In this document: piece by piece, positions 30,276-40,803 of the stretch | Layout: each line of letters starts with the position of its first letter | Numbering within the stretch: the stretch's first letter is position 1 | DNA from: Leishmania mexicana MHOM/GT/2001/U1103 | Taxonomy: Eukaryota > Euglenozoa > Kinetoplastea > Trypanosomatida > Trypanosomatidae | NCBI RefSeq assembly: GCF_000234665.1 | Contig: NC_018333.1 | Coordinates: forward strand, 1,254,634-1,318,633 | Reading direction: 5' to 3' | Length of the DNA: 64,000 nucleotides | The notes under the pieces: generated by a model | Told to the model about the DNA's origin: nothing | The model's database searches: none | Seen by the model: the letters and a program-made list of their open reading frames with translations, nothing else | Made by a program: the position numbers and the translations under genes

Positions 30276-31212
30276 TGCACCACTGCGGTTGCAGCGCTTT
30301 TTTCCTCTCCACTGAGGGTTTGTGTGTGTGTGTGTGGTGCGCGCAACTCGAGCGGTAGGGGTGGCGGGTAGTGCTTGACGCGTAGGTTTCGTTGGCGCCG
30401 CGTTCTCTTAGCGACGTGCTCATCGGCATCGTGTGAGCTACTCCTCTTTCTCCCGTTCTCTGATGCATGCAGCCCTTTTCCTCTGCCAGATGTCGGTCGG
30501 TTATTGTGAAGGCTCTTTATATACTTCTTCTCCACGCGGTCGTTGGGGCCGCACCCTCTCCCTCTCTTGCTCGTGAGGCGCGCGGAGGAGAGACACTCAC
30601 GATCTGCCTCTCTTCCTCTCGGCAAGTGTGCTCGATTCTTTCTTTGTTCCATTTGCCGGGATGCATGTGTCGTACTTCTGGTGAAAACTTCGTGGCTTCC
30701 ATATGCAGCGGCACACGAGTGCGTGGTGGCGTCCTACCCCCTCCCCCTGCCTACCTGCTGGGTTCTTCCTTGCACACCTTCTACCTCCCCACGTAATGCA
30801 CTTTCGATGAGCGTTGCTTACACTCTTCCTCTGACGCTATCTCCCTCGCTTTTCTTTTTATTCGTTCTCTCCGATCAATGGGCGTTACTGGCGTTTCGGC
30901 AATGTTGCGTCTGCATGCGTGTATGCATGCGCTTCTGTCTTCTCCTCTGTCCTATGCTCCCATATACGACTGCGCACAGGAGAGCTACCATCTCCTTGTA
31001 CTTCACCTCTCGCTGAAAGCACCCCGCCCTCTTCGCGAAATTCTCATCAAACCCCCGCTACGTGCGACGGTGTTGCATCTCTTGCCTCTACCCCACTTCG
31101 CTTCTCCCGTATCTTGCGACTTGCCACGATCGTCATCCTTGCTCTTTGCTTTGCGTGGTGGCGCCCATCCTGTTCGGTAGTGAACTCTTGGTTGCGGCTG
31201 CGCACAGAGACG
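30276..31212. other. intergenic region
   Basis: No gene is supported. A (GT)n run lies at 30321-30337; the rest is C/T-rich. Confidence 0.6.
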
Positions 31213-32325
31213 ATGGAGGGGTCGAAGAAGTACGAGGAGGCCTCATTGCGGGGCATCACGCGCCATCATGTGTGGAAGAGCAGAACCAGCGATCTCACCG
31301 TAATCAACCTCCGAGATCCGACTGAGTTGCTGGGGATTCAGGACCCGCTGGCGGTAGCCCCGGCAGCTGAAACGAAGCAGGCGACTACCGCCTCCCCGCC
31401 GCCGCCGCTGCGGCCGCCACTGGCGCGACCGGTGACTGGGAAGCAGGATAGCCTCAATGCCCTTTTGGCAAAACTGCAACTGTGCCGACCGGCGCAGGAG
31501 CCTTCGTCGCATCCGTCAGCCGCTGCCAAGCCGCTGCCGCAGTCGTCGGCCAACGCTGGGCCTCCCGCTGCGCCCAGTGCGACGGCGCCTTCAGCGCTGC
31601 ATCCGACGGCTCGCATCGCCTCACCGGCTGCCGCGGCGTCTCCTGCCATTGTGATGCCGGTAGTGAGTGACCCCTCGTTTCCTGACCCGAAGGAGTCGTC
31701 ATCGGGTCCGTCTGGTCAGTTCGAGTTCATCACAGGCACAAACATTCCTGGTCAAGGGGTTGTGAAGAAGAACGAGGCCGTTGATGAGTCATCCAGCATG
31801 GCCCTCTTCCACGACCCGCTCTGGGGAGGCTCTCTGGACGCGTTCACGCTGCTGCCGATCTCGAAGCCATCCCCTAAGCCCCAGCTTCGCGCCTCTCTGT
31901 CGGAGCTGTACGCTAGCGCTGCCTCCAACAACACCAGCGCGTTCGCTTCCCCGCCGGGGACGACGTCACAGCCTCAAGAGGTGGCGTCTCCTCCCCTCGC
32001 CACGGTGACGGCGAGCCCAATGCCGACTACGATGGCGTCTTCGACGATGCCGATGATGAGCGGGATCGTCCAGCCGCCTACTCCACCGCAATTGAACACT
32101 CCTTTGCCAATGTACACGGTGCCCATTCAGTACATGGCGCAGCAACCGCAATTTCCCACCGGGATGGTGTACAACGCGCCGAACTTCTTCCCCTACGGTG
32201 CGGCTCCAATGATGATGACGCAACCGCAGCATATTCCGCAGGGTTATGCGATTCCCGCTGCCGCCATGATGAGACCCGGCACAAATGTTAAGGCGATGCC
32301 GTTTGTTCCGGGAAACAAGATGTGA
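31213..32325 (+). CDS. Pro/Ala/Ser-rich low-complexity protein of unknown function, 370 aa
   Basis: I do not recognise the family. The protein starts MEGSKKYEEASLRGITRHHV, with a basic region and then DLTVINLRDPTELLGIQDPL, a compact motif that is likely the conserved part. Residues about 60-150 are Pro/Ala/Ser-rich, 185-215 contain LFHDPLWGGSLDAFTLLPI, and the C-terminal 110 residues are rich in Met, Pro and Gln. Short linear motifs in a disordered chain suggest a scaffold or mRNA-regulatory protein. The Y-x4-L spacing in YEEASL is reminiscent of an eIF4E-binding motif but lacks the following hydrophobic residue. The reading frame is open upstream to 30919, but that part translates a C/T tract. 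The 31213 ATG is chosen because the preceding residues are unlike the rest. Confidence 0.75.
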   Translation: MEGSKKYEEASLRGITRHHVWKSRTSDLTVINLRDPTELLGIQDPLAVAPAAETKQATTASPPPPLRPPLARPVTGKQDSLNALLAKLQLCRPAQEPSSHPSAAAKPLPQSSANAGPPAAPSATAPSALHPTARIASPAAAASPAIVMPVVSDPSFPDPKESSSGPSGQFEFITGTNIPGQGVVKKNEAVDESSSMALFHDPLWGGSLDAFTLLPISKPSPKPQLRASLSELYASAASNNTSAFASPPGTTSQPQEVASPPLATVTASPMPTTMASSTMPMMSGIVQPPTPPQLNTPLPMYTVPIQYMAQQPQFPTGMVYNAPNFFPYGAAPMMMTQPQHIPQGYAIPAAAMMRPGTNVKAMPFVPGNKM

Positions 32326-34234
32326 GAGCGGCCGCGTCCGTTTGTCACGGACGCTTATCAACGGAACTACATACTTCTTAGCGAACTGCGGCGAGGGTTG
32401 TCAGCCGCGTGCGGTGCGATCACGCGTACACTGCCCATGGAGTCAGAACGGGTCCGATGCGACAACTGTCGCTTTCCTTGTGTTAATCCGTGCTCCCTCT
32501 TGTTGTGTGCTTTTGTCGTTTCTGTTTTCTCGCGTGAGTTTTTCTCCACTCTTCGCTTGTTTTCTTGTGTGCTTTCGGGCCAAATCTTCATTTTTGTTTC
32601 TGCACATAACTGTTGTTTCGCTTGTTTTTGTCCTCCCTTTCCCTTCTCCCTTCGCATCGCCTCTTCACCACCACGAACACCGGCCCTGGCAATGTCTCGT
32701 CGAGGTCACCGCTTCCGCTGCGGCTGACTGACCTCAGCTCAGTTCCCCTCCCCCCCCCTGGCGCGCGCATGCCACTCTCGCGGCGTCGGAAGATGGTGAA
32801 CAGCAAGCAGGTAAGCGACGACGACTTTTTTGTGTTGGTGTGCCATGGACGACAATGACATCCACTTTTTATCTCACCGTTCTTGTTTACAAGCTCCCCT
32901 CTTTTTTTTCTTTCTTTGCTGTACGATACTCAACCCCGCCTGGACCCCTTCCTTTCCCTTTCAAGGACGACAACATTGGCGACGCACATGAGTGCAACAA
33001 AGGACTTTACGCCCCCTTCTTTCGTCTTAAACGAACAAATGTGCAATGATAAGCCGTGCGTGCGCGTTTATATGGGCTCGTGGGTGTGTGCAGGCTTGCT
33101 GATGTGCATCACATACATAGACGCAACGAACACTCGCTCGCGCGCACAGGAGCGAACTCATCCCTTGTGTGCCATTCTCTCCGTCCCCCTTTTTTCGCGT
33201 CCTTGTCGACACGAAAGGCAATGAGGAAAAAGAAGAAAAGACAGAAGCGAATAGAGGGGCATAGAACGGCGCGAAAAAAAAAGTGTGACATCTCATGCGT
33301 CGCTTGCAGCTGTGTGAGGTACATCTCGAAACGCGAACTTGCAGTTGCTCACCTTCACACCTACCCACCGATGCGGACCCACACTCCGAGCGTGTGTCTC
33401 TGTTGCTCCCCGCTTTCGCTAAGGAAAACACTCTTCGCTGTCGTTTCATCTTTTGTTTGTTCTCTTGACCGTGTTGTTGTTCGTGGTACCACACAGACAC
33501 ACACAAAAAGAAAGAAGCGTCCCAATGCGAAAGAGACGCGAAAGACGGGTTCAATGCAATGGTACCTGGTCCTACTGTCCTGAGAGAAGTGCAAGAAGGC
33601 CGAGTAGCGCCTCCACAACAGAAGTGATGTTGACAGCGCTACGCTTTCTTTATGTCGTGTCGCTTTCTGCGCGCGATGAGGGATGTGGAGCGAGCGCTCG
33701 TTCTACTAAAGTCCCATGCGACAGCTACCAGCGATTGAGCGACCCCCCAAGGCCTCAGTTTCGAGCCACCGGTCGGGTCCGTCTCTCTGCCTCTCTCTGG
33801 CCGCCACATGCGCAGGCAGAGTACATCGCCTTCCTGTTGACTTTGGAATGCATCGCTCTATGACTTCATTTCTTTCTCTTGGTCCCCCCCACATTCCGTC
33901 GTTGTGCTCCTTTTTGTTGTCAATGCCTGGATGTTGCGTTTCTCACGTGGCGGTCCTCCGTCTTCTCTCTTTCCCATCCCACTTCGTGTCGGCCCGCGCG
34001 CGCCTTTTGCTTCCCCTTCTTGCAGACTTCCACGCCGTAAAAAAAAGATAACAACAGCATCACCAAAGGAAAGGCCTACACGCATTCAAACGGAAGAGTG
34101 TGTCGGGGGCCGTGTGCTGTTTTCTTTTTTTTCTTGGTGAAGACAGCAGTAGCGCACCAATACACTCATATTCCATCAGGCGGTGCTTCAGATCCTCATT
34201 AGTTGACAGGAAACCCATTGTGTTCGGCATAGCC
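32326..34234. other. long intergenic region
   Basis: About 1.9 kb with no supported gene. Very T/C-rich at 32480-32700 and 32880-32960, A-rich at 33220-33290. A GC-richer patch at 33690-33860 may be degenerate repeat sequence but has no clear match to the SIDER copies. Confidence 0.55.
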
Positions 34235-34978
34235 ATGTCTTTGGGAGCTTGCGTATCCAGGACGCCGGCACAGACCCGCTTGGTCGAGGTTGTCTCTGGT
34301 TACGTTCAGCATCTTATGGATGTGCAAGCATCTAGGTGTGCTGAAACCTCCCTTGACGGACATGTGGTCCCCCCGCCGGACGCCAAATACCCTTCTCACG
34401 ACTTCTTTTGCGCGACTCACGTTCCGGGGATTTCGGTGAAGAAGTACACAGATCGCCTTGTGACGTACATGCACTGCTCCCCCGAAGCATTTGTTTTTGC
34501 CGTCGCCTACCTGCGGCGGCTGGTGCTGAACGGATTCCCGGTGCACATGCGGTCTATCCATCGTCTGCTGCTAACCGCCGTCTTGGTGGCCCTCAAGTGT
34601 AGAGACGACGTTTACTACCACATGAGCTTCTATGCTGAGGTTGGTGGCGTTACCTCAAAGGACTTGTGCATAATGGAGATTCGGTTCCTCTCCGACCTTA
34701 TCCTCTTTGAAGGCGAAGTATCTCTTGAAAATTACCATACCGTTATGGTGGACATCATGCGCGTGACGGAACGGTGCATGATAACGAATAGAGGCAACAA
34801 GACGGAGTTGTGTAGCCGATGCGGCGTGTCTGCAGGCGCCTTCACCGCCTCGACCCCAGGTGATCTTGGCTGCTTACACTGCAAGGGTGACGCGTTCGCA
34901 CACACTTGGACTAGCGAGTGCGAACTGTTTTGGGGGCCGCTAAACTCTGCTTTCTCACTTCCCGCCGGAGACGTCTGA
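34235..34978 (+). CDS. PHO80-like (P/U-type) cyclin with C-terminal Cys-pair tail
   Basis: A 247-aa protein. Residues about 65-180 follow the PHO80-like cyclin box: VKKYTDRLVTYMHCSPEAFV, a FAVAYLRRLV segment, IHRLLLTAVLVALKCRDD, MSFYAEVGGVTSKDLCIMEI and RFLSDLILFEGEVSLENY. The family pairs with CRK-type kinases and in trypanosomes includes several CYC proteins involved in the cell cycle or nutrient response. After the box, Cys193-x2-Cys196 and Cys213-x2-Cys216 (CSRC...CLHC) form a possible zinc ribbon, which is not usual for this family. Start: ATG at 34235 (MSLGACVSRTPAQTRLVEVV); the open frame upstream translates non-coding sequence. Confidence 0.9.
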   Translation: MSLGACVSRTPAQTRLVEVVSGYVQHLMDVQASRCAETSLDGHVVPPPDAKYPSHDFFCATHVPGISVKKYTDRLVTYMHCSPEAFVFAVAYLRRLVLNGFPVHMRSIHRLLLTAVLVALKCRDDVYYHMSFYAEVGGVTSKDLCIMEIRFLSDLILFEGEVSLENYHTVMVDIMRVTERCMITNRGNKTELCSRCGVSAGAFTASTPGDLGCLHCKGDAFAHTWTSECELFWGPLNSAFSLPAGDV

Positions 34979-35139
34979 AAGACACTCCCACGCGAAACCA
35001 AGAAGCAAGAAGAGTGACGTTAAAGAGGGCACAGTGAGGAGGCCTCGCTGACGCCTCTCCACCTCTGTCACTCTAGACGGCACTGGAGTGAATATATACT
35101 TTTTTTTATCAGCGTGTCCATTCCTTCATATAGCGTGAG

Positions 35140-35640
35140 TTCAGCTCCACTGTACACCCGGCCTGTCACTGGCCCCATCCGCGTGGTGCAATGAATTTCG
35201 TGGTCGCACGCATTGCCGCCGTGCGCCGACTCCAGCCATCTGAGCACGGCTCGTGCCTCAAAACTCTACCCACCACCTGCCCTGCAGGGGTCGCCTCACA
35301 GCCACTCACATCATGCCGGTCGCCACCTGCTGCAATCCCCCTCGGGGGTGGCGCTCAGGCTCCCCGCACCCGTGGGCAGTGAGGGCCTGGTGTGAGATAC
35401 GCTCGAGTCACGCTGACACTCGGCCTAATCATATGAGTTGCACCAACATGTTCGGTGTCGCAGGCCGCTCCGACGCAGCGCCGTCAGAGGACCTGACCAC
35501 CGACATCAGCAGCGACACATCGCTCTGACTTCTCCACGCCATAAGTGTCTGACCCCATGTCGCCACCAGAAGTGACTGGACATTGGCAGTGTTAGATAGG
35601 GGCTGCTTGGCCTTCTCCCACTGCCTGTGGACTGGACCCT
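35140..35640 (+). repeat. possible degenerate retroposon remnant
   Basis: A GC-rich block with sharp composition change against its A/T- and pyrimidine-rich flanks, containing gcaatccccctcgggggtgg and ctcaggctccccgcacccgt. Its texture is like the SIDER copies, but I find no shared 20-base run with them. Reported as a candidate only. Confidence 0.25.
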
Positions 35641-36193
35641 GAGATGACACGTTAAGGTGTTCTCCGTCGTCATGGGCTTTACAGAAAAGGGTGGGGGGCA
35701 TGAAAAGGCGCACCGGCTTGCTTTTTGAGCACCGGGAACCCCCTTTCTCGTTTCTGTCTGTGCCGTACTTCAACACGGAGACTTAAAAATCACCCTAAAG
35801 ACGAAAAGGAATGAAAAAATAAACAAAAATTTGATTGTCTGATAATGGAGTCAAAATGACCCTTTTCTGTTCACATTTTTTTTGTTTACTCTGTTCTGTG
35901 TACCGCGACAGGTGCACTTTGTTGGCCTTCGCCCCTTTGTGTTCTCCTCGTTAGAGAAATTCGTCTTTTCCGTTCTCTTTTGCTTTTCCTTTTTAATATT
36001 TTTTTTTTTTTGTGCCGTGCTTTTCCGCCTCAATACGTATTACACCGCGAAGGACTCTCTTAGTCCGTAACACATTTTTTCCCTTTTCTTCGTTTCTCTC
36101 TCACTCTTACAGCTCCCTCTTTGTCGCTTTACGTGCAATGTATGCCTTCTGCAGCTCTCTGTTTTTTATTTGTTGTGTACTGTTTTCTTCTCT

Positions 36194-36532
36194 ACCGACG
36201 CCGTTTACTTCACCATGGTACCAGGGTGTGAAGCCCACACTCTGTGTGTGTGTGAGGGGGTGGTCAAGAGCCTGCAGCCCGGTCTCCGGGCACGGCTGCG
36301 GACTCTTGGTGTCGGCGGACAGCGCCTGGCTGGCGCGGTGCCGAGGAGACGTGCGGCCATGATCGCGCCAGGACCAGCTCCCGACGGGTCGCGCTGACGA
36401 TCCAGCACATATGCGCGCATGGGCCCACTGCTTTTCTGCCTTTGCCGCGCTGCGGTGGTGTTGAGCGTAGCCGCGGACCCGGCCCGCTCCGCATGCACTG
36501 GAACAGCAGTGGGCTGGATGGTGCGATACGGC
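36194..36532 (+). repeat. SIDER-like element copy D, 5' portion only
   Basis: Carries the 5' signature (gacgccgtttacttcaccatggtaccaggg) split here as gacgccgtttacttcacc then atggtaccaggg, then the (TG)n-G tract, and follows copy C to gggctggatggtgcgatacgg. After that, similarity stops. It shares copy C's diagnostic bases (cagctcccgacg, cgcatgggccc). Sense orientation, downstream of the cyclin gene. Confidence 0.75.
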
Positions 36533-38945
36533 GTTGGTTGTTCTGGCTTCTTCAAATAGCCGTTTTGTAACGGAGGCAGGTGAAGTGTGACTCTGCGCGT
36601 ATATTTGGTGACTTTGTCGTGGTAGGATGATGCATAAGGAAGAGAATAGGCTGCTGCTCTTAGCTTTTTTTTCAAAGCCGTACATGAAATTTTATTCGTG
36701 AGAGTAATAACGAAACACATGATGTCGACTCATTGTCATACGTGAGTTACACATTGCGGTTAACACGACTGTAACGAACATAATTAGGTCGGCGTTAGCC
36801 CTAAAAAAAGCATATAAGGGCCACAAAATAAAAAAAACGCTGAATTGAGTCTGTCGGGGCGAGTGGCGATGAAATCGCCGGCGTATGGCACTCTAACGTG
36901 AATCGCACTTCGTGGCATGAGGTGGTTCCATACAATTATTTTACATAAGCGTGTGTGTGTGTGGCGATTTATCTCTCTGTTTTTGTTTTTGTTCTTGTCT
37001 TTCACTCCATGCGGCGCTGGGGAAACGAGGCGACGTGGCCTCCTTGTGCTTCTTCCGCGCGCTCTGTCGCGTCAGAAGCTCTCACAGTACCCTGAACGGT
37101 GTTGTCGGTAATGCCATTGCTTTCCGCTCGCTGTGGCAGCTGCTTTTTTTCTTAGTCTTTTGTTTCTTGGCCGTTTTTTTACTCGTTGCCAAATCTTTAT
37201 TTTCCCATAATTTTAAATCGTTCTCTTTTCACTTTGCTCTGAGGTGCTACACCGAGGCTCCTTTTCCGCTTTGAGGACCACCTACTTGTGCAGCTCTTGC
37301 TTTAGAGTACGCACGCGCGCAGGTCAGGTATGTGTGGTTTGTATTGGTTTGCGGAAGTGTGACAGCATCGATTCTCCTGTGTAGTCGTGCCTACTTTTCT
37401 GTTCTTTGCTTGGTGCCTCCCCCCCTCTACCACTTTTCTTTTCTTCCATTCGACTAGTCGCCCTTTTTTTGTTGTTCTTCCTCTCCCTCATACGGCAAAG
37501 TCCACTATAGTCCTCCAAGGTACACAATTTACACCCATTGTGTGGATATTTTTTGGTTGTCTTTTCTCCGTATGAGTTTGTTTGTTACAGCTGCTTCTTT
37601 CTTTGCTTTCCGTACTTTTTGTTACTCTTTTTATTTGTTTTCGAACTGTAACGTTAATGTGGTCTTGTCTCCTGACTTTTCCTTTCCTTGTGTGTTTTTC
37701 ACCTTTTTTTTGCGGGCAGTCTTTGGTGTGCCTTTTTCTCTTCTTGTTCTAGTCAGGCATCCGCTTTTCTCCCCGCTTGCTTCTCCTGTGCTGCTGTACT
37801 CATTCTACAATGTTGTGTGCGTCTGTTTCTCTTTTTTTTCGTGCTGTTACTTATTATTTCTCGACTTCCTCCCCTCGTCCTCAGGACACACGCACACCTT
37901 CGCAGTACTCTTGTTTTTTAGTGCCCCCCTCCCCTTTGTACTTTTTTGCTGTTTAGCGCTCCCCTCGATTTTCTTCTTTTTGGCGGCCGTGACTCCCCCC
38001 TTGTCTCCAAGTGCGAAAAGAAGACCAAAAGTGGCGCGGTGCTCTCTTGTGTTCTCTCTTTTTTTCTTGCTCTGTCATGCTCTATCTTTCCACTTGCTAT
38101 CTAACTCTTTCTCTGACTCTCCCTTTTTTGTATTAAAGGGGCCTCCAACATCGAAGTTACGCGACTCACTTTCAGACGACTGTATTTAATGTCCCCACTA
38201 CACTTTTCCTTTTTGAAACACAAGAAAGGTCGTCGAAAAAGGTGGACGACTTACCTCCGCCGGATTTCAGTCCTCATATACTAGAACAAGCGAGGCAAAG
38301 GTGTGCCGCCCGCTCCTCCCTTCCTCTGCGTCCTTCTCACCATCACTTTTTCTGCCTTTGTTTCTTGGCTAATGTCTTGCTGCTTTTGCTCTTTTTTTGT
38401 TACATTTCGGGGCGTCGCTTTGATGTCTGCCCATTTTTTCAGCACCTCCCCTCTCGCGTTGACACACGAACGGGCTGATGTTCTCGCTTGCCCTCTGTGA
38501 GGTTCTTGGGACCCCTTTTCTCCTTAAAGTACCCACGGGCATGCAAACTAACAAAAAGGAAAATAGTGCAAAGTCAATCTGACGCAATGGTAGTGAGTCG
38601 CCATGGCCATGTACACCTCCTTTCCCCATCGGCGGCGCAACGTCTTTTCTGGAGCAGTGTAAGCCTCTTTTGACTAGTTCGTCTCGGTGTGATTGTCCAA
38701 CAGCAGGAGGCTCGAGCATTGCGAAGGGTACGACAGTCTCGAGATTTTGTAACCCTGGCCTCTTCACCGCCGTGATAGCTTTTTCCTCTCGTGCCACTAT
38801 CTGCCGCTCGGCTTGTCCATCTCCTCCCTCCAATCTCGTGCCTCTCTTTACTACGCATTCGCGCTACGGTGTGACCACGTCAAAGCGTGTGTCCCTAGTC
38901 TCTCTCGGCGCACATCTGCACCCGAACAGGTCGACGCACGCGCAA

Positions 38946-38970
38946 ACACACACACACACACACACACACA
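38946..38970. repeat. (CA)n microsatellite
   Basis: Uninterrupted CA dinucleotides over about 25 bases, just upstream of the DRC3 splice-acceptor candidate. Confidence 0.85.
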
Positions 38971-38983
38971 TCGAACACTTCTC

Positions 38984-38997
38984 AGTTTTCTTTGCAG
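38984..38997 (+). promoter_or_regulatory. candidate spliced-leader acceptor for DRC3
   Basis: The sequence agttttctttgcag is a compact pyrimidine tract with AG at 38996-38997, about 138 bases before the ATG at 39136. Confidence 0.4.
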
Positions 38998-39135
38998 TGG
39001 ATTCAGCCTGCTCCTCTTCTCAACAGTCGTGGTGCCCGCTGCACTCCCTTTTGTCACCCACTGTGTGTCTACGGACACCCCCGCTGCGGTGGACTGTGCG
39101 TGCGTGTGCTTTGGGTGTTGCATGAGCGTGTAGAC

Positions 39136-40803
39136 ATGTCTAAAGGGTTCGAGGTTTATCCATTGACGGGGTCGCACAAGGAGGTGGTCATCAATGAGGC
39201 TCTAATTCGTAGCGCCATATCCTTCAAGCCGTCGTTAACGACTGAGGATGACCGTGTTCGCGTCGTTGGTAACCAGGAAAAGGCGCTTTGTGAGGAAAAG
39301 GTGCGGAAGGAGGCGGCTGGCATCGCGTTAGAGGACGTTCAGACACTTCTTCTTTCCTTTCGCGGTATTAAGCGTCTCGAAAACCTGAGCTCCCTGCGCT
39401 CCTTGACAAAGCTGCACCTGGACAACAACCGAATCCGGTGCATCGAGAACCTCGAAAGCCTCGTGCATCTTGAGTGGCTCGATTTGAGCTACAACGCCAT
39501 CGAAGTGATCGATGGGTTGCAAGCTCTACAGCATCTCAACTGCTTGTCTCTCTACGCTAATAAAATTACGGCCGTAGATGGACTGATGTGCTTACCAGAG
39601 CTGAACACACTTAGCCTAGGTAGCAACCCGCTGGAAAGCATGGATGAGACCGTGCATTATCTGCACCACCTGCCACGCCTACAGGTGTTGACGCTGAAGG
39701 AGTGCCCGCTAGCTGCTTTGCCGAACTACCGATCTCGAGTACTCGCGTTTGTGCGTGGACTGAAGTTCTTCGATGGGCACCTCGTGAGGCAAGAAGAGGC
39801 TGCGAAGGCGCGCGAGGCATTTCGAGAGAATTTGCTTACGGTGGACGAGGAAGACGAAGCTCGTGCCGCAGCGACAAAGTTGCAGGCAGATCAGGCGATC
39901 ATCGCATCATCCTATCAGCAGTACAACTGCCCGAATGAAGTGATGCTCTTTGACGAGCTACTTCACCTCGACCCTGAAGGTCGCCACATGGAGGCCATTC
40001 TACGAAGCGAGGTGGTGTTCTCGGTTGCAAAGGAGCCGCTGGACAGGTATCAGACCGAGTTCAACGACCAACTGAAGCAGCTCACGGCTGCCATGAAGGA
40101 CATCCGTGAACGCCGCGACGCTGATGACGCGGCCTATCGTGAGGCCCTCGCCTACACGCTGCGCCACAGCGCTGCTTCTTCTCGGGCATCCATACAGCGT
40201 TTCGAGACGCTCGCGAAGGGGCAAATTGTCAAAGGCGTCGCCCAGCAGGTGCCTGGCTCGGCGAAGCGGCTTTCGTCTCAAGTGACCAGGTCTCTACACG
40301 CAGCGCTGGACAAGCTAAAGAAAGATCTTTTAGAAGAAGAGGCTCATCAGTACGACGTGCTCGAGGTTCTGCACAACAACACCATCGCCAAGTGGAAGTC
40401 ACATTCGGTAGAGGTCGTCCTCCAGAGCTCCTTTGAAGCACTGCTTCGCCTCGAGACGGACTTCCAAGTGATGGTGCGGCACATCTTCGATGCTGTCTTT
40501 GAGGAGCGTCGCAAAAGCGACAATGCGGAGCGGACGTTTCGCTATGTGGGCCAGAACAATGCCATGCTTGCGTTTCTCGATAACAAGGAGGAGTATCAGC
40601 GCACCGTGAACGAATGGTACGAGCTTCGACGCAAACGTGTCGAAGAGCTTGAGATGCACCACCTCAAGGCCGAGGAAAACTTGCTGAACGCACGCGCAAG
40701 CGCTATTTTAGCCGCTGAGCAGGACCGCCACCGACTGCGCGTGCATGAGGTGTGCCAGTACGTGAAGGAGATGTCGAACATGATAGACGGGTGTGATCAT
40801 TAA
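39136..40803 (+). CDS. DRC3: dynein regulatory complex subunit 3 (LRRC48/DRC3)-like
   Basis: An axonemal protein of 555 aa, part of the nexin link (N-DRC) that controls flagellar beating. The N-terminus EVVINEALIRSAI matches the DRC3 start (MVINDDMLREAV). Five to six SDS22-like leucine-rich repeats cover about 70-200: LLSFRGIKRLENLSSLRSLT, KLHLDNNRIRCIENLESLVH, LEWLDLSYNAIEVIDGLQAL, LNCLSLYANKITAVDGL and LNTLSLGSNPLESMDETVHY. An LRR cap follows (YRSRVLAFVRGLKFFDGHLV). Residues 215-555 are a long coiled coil, as in DRC3, ending KEMSNMIDGCDH. Length is close to the human protein (about 520 aa). The open frame continues upstream but without DRC3-like sequence; the ATG at 39136 fits the family start. 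Confidence 0.93.
   Translation: MSKGFEVYPLTGSHKEVVINEALIRSAISFKPSLTTEDDRVRVVGNQEKALCEEKVRKEAAGIALEDVQTLLLSFRGIKRLENLSSLRSLTKLHLDNNRIRCIENLESLVHLEWLDLSYNAIEVIDGLQALQHLNCLSLYANKITAVDGLMCLPELNTLSLGSNPLESMDETVHYLHHLPRLQVLTLKECPLAALPNYRSRVLAFVRGLKFFDGHLVRQEEAAKAREAFRENLLTVDEEDEARAAATKLQADQAIIASSYQQYNCPNEVMLFDELLHLDPEGRHMEAILRSEVVFSVAKEPLDRYQTEFNDQLKQLTAAMKDIRERRDADDAAYREALAYTLRHSAASSRASIQRFETLAKGQIVKGVAQQVPGSAKRLSSQVTRSLHAALDKLKKDLLEEEAHQYDVLEVLHNNTIAKWKSHSVEVVLQSSFEALLRLETDFQVMVRHIFDAVFEERRKSDNAERTFRYVGQNNAMLAFLDNKEEYQRTVNEWYELRRKRVEELEMHHLKAEENLLNARASAILAAEQDRHRLRVHEVCQYVKEMSNMIDGCDH

Larger units (their letters stand above)
34979..39135. other. 4.2-kb gene-poor region
   Basis: The longest interval without a supported gene. 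Contents: a GC-rich patch (35140-35640), an A-rich then T-rich stretch (35780-36010), a truncated SIDER-like repeat (36194-36532), AT-rich sequence (36660-36830), an extreme T/C-rich segment (37130-38160) and a (CA)n tract (38946-38970). Long open frames in the T/C-rich segment encode only Phe/Leu/Ser/Cys-rich strings and are not believed. Confidence 0.6.

Noticed and set aside
37542..38189. Long open frame that looks like a polytopic membrane protein
   Set aside because: It translates a T/C-rich stretch into Phe, Leu, Ser and Cys, with no family resemblance. Such frames recur in every pyrimidine tract of the window.
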